Position numbers and translations under genes: made by a program. A DNA stretch of 9,899 nucleotides from contig JBAWVO010000241.1 of the NCBI GenBank assembly GCA_037147235.1, positions 1-9,899 on the forward strand, read 5' to 3'. This DNA comes from JANXQG01 sp037147235. GTDB taxonomy: Bacteria > Planctomycetota > Planctomycetia > Pirellulales > Thermoguttaceae. Below the pieces are notes generated by a model. The model worked only from the letters and a program-made list of their open reading frames with translations. It was not told the DNA's origin and made no database searches. Every line of letters starts with the position of its first letter. The stretch's first letter is position 1. Positions 6,734 through 9,899 of this stretch are shown piece by piece.

Positions 6734-6756
6734 GAAAGATTCTATTGTCAGGGGAC

Positions 6757-6785
6757 TTGTAATATATTCTCCGGGACATTAGACT
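6757..6785 (+). promoter_or_regulatory. Weak candidate promoter for the oxidoreductase gene
   Basis: TTGTAA (6757-6762), a 17-nt spacer and TAGACT (6780-6785) match each half of the consensus at four of six positions. Transcription would start near 6792. The spacing is ideal but both boxes are weak. Confidence 0.22.
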
Positions 6786-6789
6786 AAGG

Positions 6790-6840
6790 GAACTAGCCGT
6801 ACATTAGGCGGCTTGTGATCCAAGCTGTCCCGCCTAGTTC
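6790..6840 (+). promoter_or_regulatory. Structured leader with two competing stems
   Basis: In the leader of the oxidoreductase gene, TAGGCGG (6805-6811) can pair with CCGCCTA (6830-6836), topped by CTTG/CAAG (6812-6815 and 6821-6824) around a TGATC loop. GAACTAG (6790-6796) can instead pair with CTAGTTC (6834-6840). The two stems share 6834-6836, so they partly exclude each other. It matches no riboswitch I know; regulation is speculative. Confidence 0.3.
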
Positions 6841-6884
6841 GGTTTCCTGCCTTTTTATCCTTCCAACTTCACGGAGTCTGAAAC

Positions 6885-8195
6885 ATGCCTAATCGTCGTG
6901 ATTTTTTGTTAACTACGGCTGCGGCCGGAGTGGGCTACTGGGTGGCCGGTGGTGCCCAAGCCAAGGAGAGCCGTTCGCCGAATGAACGTATTGCCTTCGC
7001 CAGCGTTGGCATCGAGGGCAAGGGCCAGAGTGATTCGGACGATGCGAATCGTTCGGGCGACATGGTGGCCATTTGCGATGTTGACGACCGCAAGCTAGGT
7101 GCGGCCGGTGATCGCCGCTTCAAAAAGGCCAAGAAGTTCAACGATTACCGCCAGATGCTTGACGAAATGGGCAAGAGCATTGATGCCGTGACCGTGAGTA
7201 CGCCTGACCACTGTCATGCCTTGGTGGCCGCAATGGCATTGAAGATGAAGAAGCACTGCTTCGTGCAGAAGCCACTGACCCGCTCGATCCACGAGGCCCG
7301 CGTTCTCGGCCAGTTGGCTCGTGAGAATGGTGTCGCCACGCAGATGGGCAACCAGGGAACGGCCAACGGCGGTCTGCGCAAGGCAGCCGCCGTGGTTCAG
7401 GCCGGCGCGCTGGGGACCGTGAAAGAGGTCCATGTTTGGACCAATCGGCCGGTCTGGCCCCAGGGCGGAAATCGTCCCCCAGCGGCCAAGCCGCCCGAGA
7501 ACCTCCATTGGGATCTGTGGCTCGGTCCCGCGCCGGAGCGGCCGTATGCCAATGGCGCCTACCATCCGTTCAGTTGGCGTGGCTGGTGGGATTTTGGCTG
7601 CGGTGCGCTGGGCGATATGGCTTGCCACACCTTCAACATGCCCTTCGCCGCGCTCAACCTCCGCGATCCAATTTCGGTGCAGGCTGAGACATCCGGCCAT
7701 AACAAGGACAGCTACCCAAAGTGGTCTTCAATCGCCTACGAGTTTCCGGCCATCGAAAAGCGTCCGGCGGTCAAGGTGTTTTGGTACGACGGCGGCAAGC
7801 GTCCACCCGTTGGACTGTTCCAAGGTCGTAACCCGGGTGGTGCCGGTGCTCTGCTCGTCGGCGAGAAGGACAGTATCTTCTCCCCCGGCGACTATTGCGA
7901 TCACTTCGAGTTTATCAGCAAAAAACCCGTACCCGATGTTCCGTTCGTCAAATCGCCCGGCCACTTCCAGGAGTGGGTCCGCGCGATCAAGGGCGGCGAG
8001 CCGGCCATGTCGAATTTCCCCGACTACGCTGGTCCGCTCACCGAGACCATCCTGCTGGGCAACCTGGCCGTGTGGGCCGCTGCCTCGGGCAAGGGCGAAA
8101 AGGTCGAGTGGGATCCCAAGGAACTCAAGGTCAAGAACCTCACTGGGCTAGAGGAAATCGTCCGGCCGGTTTACCGCAAGGGATACTCGCTGTAA
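6885..8195 (+). CDS. Tat-exported Gfo/Idh/MocA-family oxidoreductase
   Basis: NAD(P)-dependent sugar or cyclitol dehydrogenase-like protein of the Gfo/Idh/MocA family, 436 residues. The N-terminus NRRDFLLTTAAAG (3-15) with Arg4-Arg5 is a twin-arginine signal, so it is probably folded and exported, as is common for this family in planctomycetes. The Rossmann part starts at RIAFASVGIEGKG (35-47); acidic D65 ends the second strand (VAICDVD). STPDHCH (105-111) is the usual nucleotide-side motif. The EKP motif is QKP here (128-130), with K129 retained. D244 and H248 in GDMACHTFN are the expected substrate-side residues, in the C-terminal alpha/beta domain with Trp-rich WRGWWDFG (231-238). GGAG at 6873-6876, eight bases before ATG 6885, supports the start. 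It appears monocistronic and ends before a strong hairpin terminator at 8237. The substrate is unknown. Confidence 0.9.
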   Translation: MPNRRDFLLTTAAAGVGYWVAGGAQAKESRSPNERIAFASVGIEGKGQSDSDDANRSGDMVAICDVDDRKLGAAGDRRFKKAKKFNDYRQMLDEMGKSIDAVTVSTPDHCHALVAAMALKMKKHCFVQKPLTRSIHEARVLGQLARENGVATQMGNQGTANGGLRKAAAVVQAGALGTVKEVHVWTNRPVWPQGGNRPPAAKPPENLHWDLWLGPAPERPYANGAYHPFSWRGWWDFGCGALGDMACHTFNMPFAALNLRDPISVQAETSGHNKDSYPKWSSIAYEFPAIEKRPAVKVFWYDGGKRPPVGLFQGRNPGGAGALLVGEKDSIFSPGDYCDHFEFISKKPVPDVPFVKSPGHFQEWVRAIKGGEPAMSNFPDYAGPLTETILLGNLAVWAAASGKGEKVEWDPKELKVKNLTGLEEIVRPVYRKGYSL

Positions 8196-8236
8196 GAACC
8201 AACTGCTTTTCGCATGACGGAAGCAATTGAAAAACC

Positions 8237-8283
8237 AACCGCTCTGCGTTTCCCAGTTTGGGACGCAGAGCGGTTTTGTTTTG
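8237..8283 (+). terminator. Intrinsic terminator after the oxidoreductase gene
   Basis: A 13-bp perfect stem (8237-8249 with 8263-8275; AACCGCTCTGCGT and its complement) is followed by a T-rich run (TTTTGTTTT). It lies 41 bases after the stop codon. This is the clearest intrinsic terminator in the window. Confidence 0.85.
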
Positions 8284-8297
8284 GGAGGACTAAGAAT

Positions 8298-8408
8298 CTA
8301 TCTCAGAACTCACCGCAGAGGACGCAGAGAATCGCAGAGGCCCTCAATTAGGATTCATCCTCTGCGTACCTCCGCGTCCTCCGCGGTGAAAAAGATCTTT
8401 TGAGATAG
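8298..8408. repeat. 111-bp intergenic inverted repeat
   Basis: The ends CTATCTCA (8298-8305) and TGAGATAG (8401-8408) are a perfect 8-bp inverted pair. Inside, CACCGCAGAGGACGCAGAG (from 8311) faces CTCTGCGTACCTCCGCGTCC (8369-8388, extended by GCGGTG) as an imperfect arm, giving a long hairpin with GAGGACGC-type sub-repeats. It stands between convergent genes: just after the oxidoreductase terminator and three bases before the stop of the minus-strand gene at 8412. It includes the small palindrome AAAAGATCTTTT. No coding capacity. Confidence 0.8.
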
Positions 8409-8411
8409 TTT

Positions 8412-8765
8412 CTACGGCGTTACCGCACGAAGCACATTCCGCACCGGCTGACCAGGTACAAAGACCCTGGGTTGAATGACTACAGGCCAGCCATAGGCCG
8501 GGGCAAATACCACGGGAGGCGGGACGTAAAAGGGTGCCACCACCGGCGATGCCACAAAATAGGGCACGGGGGCTGCGGCATAATAGGGTGCCGGGGCGTA
8601 ATACGACGTGGTTACGACCGGGCCGTAGCTCGCCACGGGAGCTGGCGCAAAGTAGGTTACCACGGGCACGGGCCCGACAGGTGCGCAGGTCCTACATTGG
8701 GCTAGCACGTTGGAACTTGCCATCAGGACCGTGGCCAACGTCAACGCCATCACGAAACTCTTCAT
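8412..8765 (-). CDS. Small secreted Pro/Ala/Val/Tyr-rich protein
   Basis: I recognise no domain. The 117-residue product begins with a clear Sec signal (MKSFVMALTLATVLMASSNV then LA), with likely cleavage after A22, leaving a mature chain starting QCRTC (Cys24 and Cys27, a CxxC). The mature part is low-complexity: YAPAP, FAPAP and PVPYF-like units repeat through 38-92, with tyrosines and phenylalanines spaced among Pro, Ala and Val, and almost no charge until VIQPRVF (96-102). It ends with QPVRNVLRAVTP. AAGGA (8774-8778 on the plus strand, reverse complement) lies eight bases before the ATG, a good ribosome-binding site. A structural, surface or adhesive role is a guess. It shares its secreted, proline-rich style with the protein at 1442-2701, but no homology is evident. 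It is flanked by palindromic repeats on both sides. Confidence 0.7.
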   Translation of the reverse strand: MKSFVMALTLATVLMASSNVLAQCRTCAPVGPVPVVTYFAPAPVASYGPVVTTSYYAPAPYYAAAPVPYFVASPVVAPFYVPPPVVFAPAYGWPVVIQPRVFVPGQPVRNVLRAVTP

Positions 8766-8892
8766 CGCATGATTCCTTAGTTAGGGGGTGAATCGTAAAA
8801 ACCGCTAAAGGAAATACCCGAAACTTTGGGAATTCTACGTCGCGTTTCCCTACTCGGCAAGCGTCGCACAGCCGGAAAATACCATTTTTTTG

Positions 8893-8961
8893 TTCGTAGA
8901 ACGGAATTTATTCCGTTGTTTTGTTGTTTTCAGGCAAACGGAATGAATTCCGTTCTACGAA
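8893..8961. repeat. Double-palindrome inverted repeat, 25-bp arms
   Basis: The arms 8893-8917 and 8937-8961 are inverted copies with one mismatch in 25, around a 19-nt T/G-rich loop. Each arm is itself palindromic (AACGGAAT / ATTCCGTT), so the site can form one long hairpin or two short ones. It sits between the divergent secreted-protein gene and the LutA-type gene, ending nine bases before the -35 box. Confidence 0.85.
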
Positions 8962-8969
8962 ACGGATTA

Positions 8970-8998
8970 TGGACAATCGTCTCCCACATTGGTATAAA
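8970..8998 (+). promoter_or_regulatory. Strong candidate promoter for the LutA-type gene
   Basis: TGGACA (8970-8975), a 17-nt spacer and TATAAA (8993-8998) each match the sigma70 consensus at five of six positions, the best promoter match in the window. Transcription would begin near 9005, 34 nt before the GTG at 9039. The repeat ending at 8961 lies immediately upstream. Confidence 0.55.
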
Positions 8999-9038
8999 CA
9001 GAGTTTGCACATAATGACTTGCCTCGGGTGAAAGAAAC

Positions 9039-9833
9039 GTGACTACTACTTTCCGCTACAAGCCGGCCCCACGCCAAGACGACCCTCCCTACCGGAAGGG
9101 CGAACCCGTGGCGATGTTCATCCCCTGCTATATCGATCAATTCTATCCGGGAATTGGCGAAGCGATGGTCCGCATCCTGGATCGCCTCGGCGTGCCGGTG
9201 GTGTTTCCGGCCGAGCAAACGTGCTGCGGGCAGCCGGCGTTCAACTCGGGCTATTGGGAAGAGTCGCGGCCGGTGATCCGGCAATTCTGCAAGGTGTTTG
9301 CCCCCTATCGATGGATCATCAGCCCTTCGGGTTCCTGCACGGCCATGTGCCGGGTTTTCTTTCCGCACGTCGATTCCAGCGAGGAAGTGCTCACGGTCAG
9401 CCGCCGCGTCTTCGAGTTCAGCGAGTTCCTGGTCGATATGCTCGGGGTGACGGATACGGGGGCCACCTTTCCGCATAAAGTCACAATGCACATCGGGTGC
9501 CATGGCCGGCGGGAGTTGGGTGTCTTCGATCATCCGCTGAAGTTGCTGCAATCGGTGCGCGGCCTGACCTACTGCGAACTGCCGAATATGGAAGAGTGCT
9601 GCGGCTTTGGCGGCACCTTCAGCGTGAAAATGCCCGGCACGTCGCTTGCCATGGGGCAAAGCAAAAAAGAGAACATCGTCCGCAGTGGGGCCGAAATCGT
9701 GGTTTCCGGCGACATTAGTTGCCTGATGCACATCGGCGGCATGTTGAAACGCGACCCCGCCACGCGGCACATCCGCATCATGCACCTAGCCGAAATCCTC
9801 GACGCGGGAATCCAGCCAGGAGTTAGGAGTTAG
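9039..9833 (+). CDS. lutA: LutA-type (Fe-S)-binding protein, double CCG domain
   Basis: Homologue of LutA/YkgE, part of the LutABC iron-sulfur complex that oxidises L-lactate to pyruvate. Two CCG (cysteine-rich) domains are intact. In the first, C30, then C62-C63 in QTCCGQPAFNSGY, then C100 in SPSGSC. In the second, C154 in GCH, then C187-C188 in EECCGFGGTFSVKM, then C228. This agrees with B. subtilis LutA through most of its length. The start is uncertain. GTG 9039 gives 264 residues, with about 23 before the family's usual beginning. GTG 9108, eight bases after GGAAGG (9094-9099), would start at MAMFIPCYIDQF and match the family length better. The leading stretch has coding-like third positions, so I keep the longer form. 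The last codons (GVRS, stop) are made of inverted units of the 7-bp repeat that follows. lutB and lutC may lie beyond the window. Confidence 0.88.
   Translation: MTTTFRYKPAPRQDDPPYRKGEPVAMFIPCYIDQFYPGIGEAMVRILDRLGVPVVFPAEQTCCGQPAFNSGYWEESRPVIRQFCKVFAPYRWIISPSGSCTAMCRVFFPHVDSSEEVLTVSRRVFEFSEFLVDMLGVTDTGATFPHKVTMHIGCHGRRELGVFDHPLKLLQSVRGLTYCELPNMEECCGFGGTFSVKMPGTSLAMGQSKKENIVRSGAEIVVSGDISCLMHIGGMLKRDPATRHIRIMHLAEILDAGIQPGVRS
9818..9833. repeat. Inverted heptamer units overlapping the lutA stop
   Basis: AGGAGTTAGGAGTTAG is the reverse complement of the downstream CTAACTC-type units. It encodes the last four residues and the TAG stop of the LutA-type gene. With the array it can fold into a 16-bp perfect hairpin (pairing with 9850-9865). 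Confidence 0.75.
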
Positions 9834-9836
9834 TTC

Positions 9837-9899
9837 GAACTCCCAACTCCTAACTCCTAACTCCTAACTCCTAACTCCTAACTCCTAACTCCTAACTCC
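9837..9899. repeat. 7-bp tandem repeat (TAACTCC)n, open at window end
   Basis: Nine consecutive 7-bp units: GAACTCC, CAACTCC, then seven perfect TAACTCC (9851-9899) to the last base, so the true length is unknown. It resembles the heptanucleotide short tandem repeats (STRRs) known from cyanobacteria. It has no spacers, so it is not a CRISPR array. Confidence 0.95.

Noticed and set aside
6149..6787. 212-codon plus-strand open frame overlapping the UVR gene and repeat copy 2
   Set aside because: Arg/Ser-rich out-of-frame shadow that ends in the intergenic repeat.
7095..7700. 201-codon minus-strand open frame
   Set aside because: Shadow of the oxidoreductase gene, whose motifs are intact on the plus strand.
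8967..9785. 272-codon minus-strand open frame
   Set aside because: Long only because of high-GC codon bias opposite the LutA-type gene; the plus frame has both CCG motifs.
9837..9899. CRISPR array
   Set aside because: Units are 7 bp and contiguous with no spacers.

Overview
The window looks like a high-GC planctomycete chromosome segment, probably Pirellulales-like. The evidence is a Tat-targeted Gfo/Idh/MocA oxidoreductase, a UVR-motif protein of a kind I associate with planctomycetes, secreted Pro/Ala/Tyr-rich low-complexity proteins, weak or absent Shine-Dalgarno sites at several genes, and many palindromic intergenic repeats. The assignment rests on recognition of families and style, not on a marker gene. 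I see no rRNA, tRNA, CRISPR array, transposase, phage gene or defence cassette.

Layout. Positions 1-340 hold a small hairpin and no convincing gene. Two plus-strand genes follow: a polysaccharide-export lipoprotein of the Wza/SLBB type (341-1390), then a secreted Cys- and Pro-rich protein (1442-2701) whose C-terminal half keeps a strict 31-residue period marked by an APMP motif. An LptF/LptG-type lipopolysaccharide-transport permease lies convergent to them on the minus strand (2716-3900). A plus-strand pair follows: a sugar phosphate isomerase/epimerase-like TIM barrel (4212-5024) and, 15 nt on, ArfB, a ribosome-rescue peptidyl-tRNA hydrolase (5040-5459). Next come a 251-residue UVR-motif protein (5776-6531), the Tat-secreted oxidoreductase (6885-8195) with a clear hairpin-plus-T terminator, a small secreted Pro/Ala/Tyr/Val-rich protein on the minus strand (8412-8765), and a LutA-type double-CCG iron-sulfur protein (9039-9833) preceded by a good promoter match.

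Functional themes. The first three genes all concern the cell envelope (polysaccharide export, a secreted repeat protein, lipopolysaccharide transport). The remainder is housekeeping and carbohydrate or lactate metabolism, without an obvious single pathway.

Most distinctive are the gaps between genes. Nearly every intergenic space carries a different palindromic or tandem repeat: a 110-bp inverted repeat present twice (3938-4048 and 6624-6733) with possible target duplications; a nested inverted repeat (5468-5603); a 111-bp inverted repeat (8298-8408); a 25-bp-arm inverted repeat (8893-8961); and a 7-bp tandem array running off the window end (9837-9899), whose inverted units form the last codons and stop of the LutA-type gene. 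No new enzymatic system is evident. The repeat landscape and the two repeat-rich secreted proteins are what most deserve follow-up.
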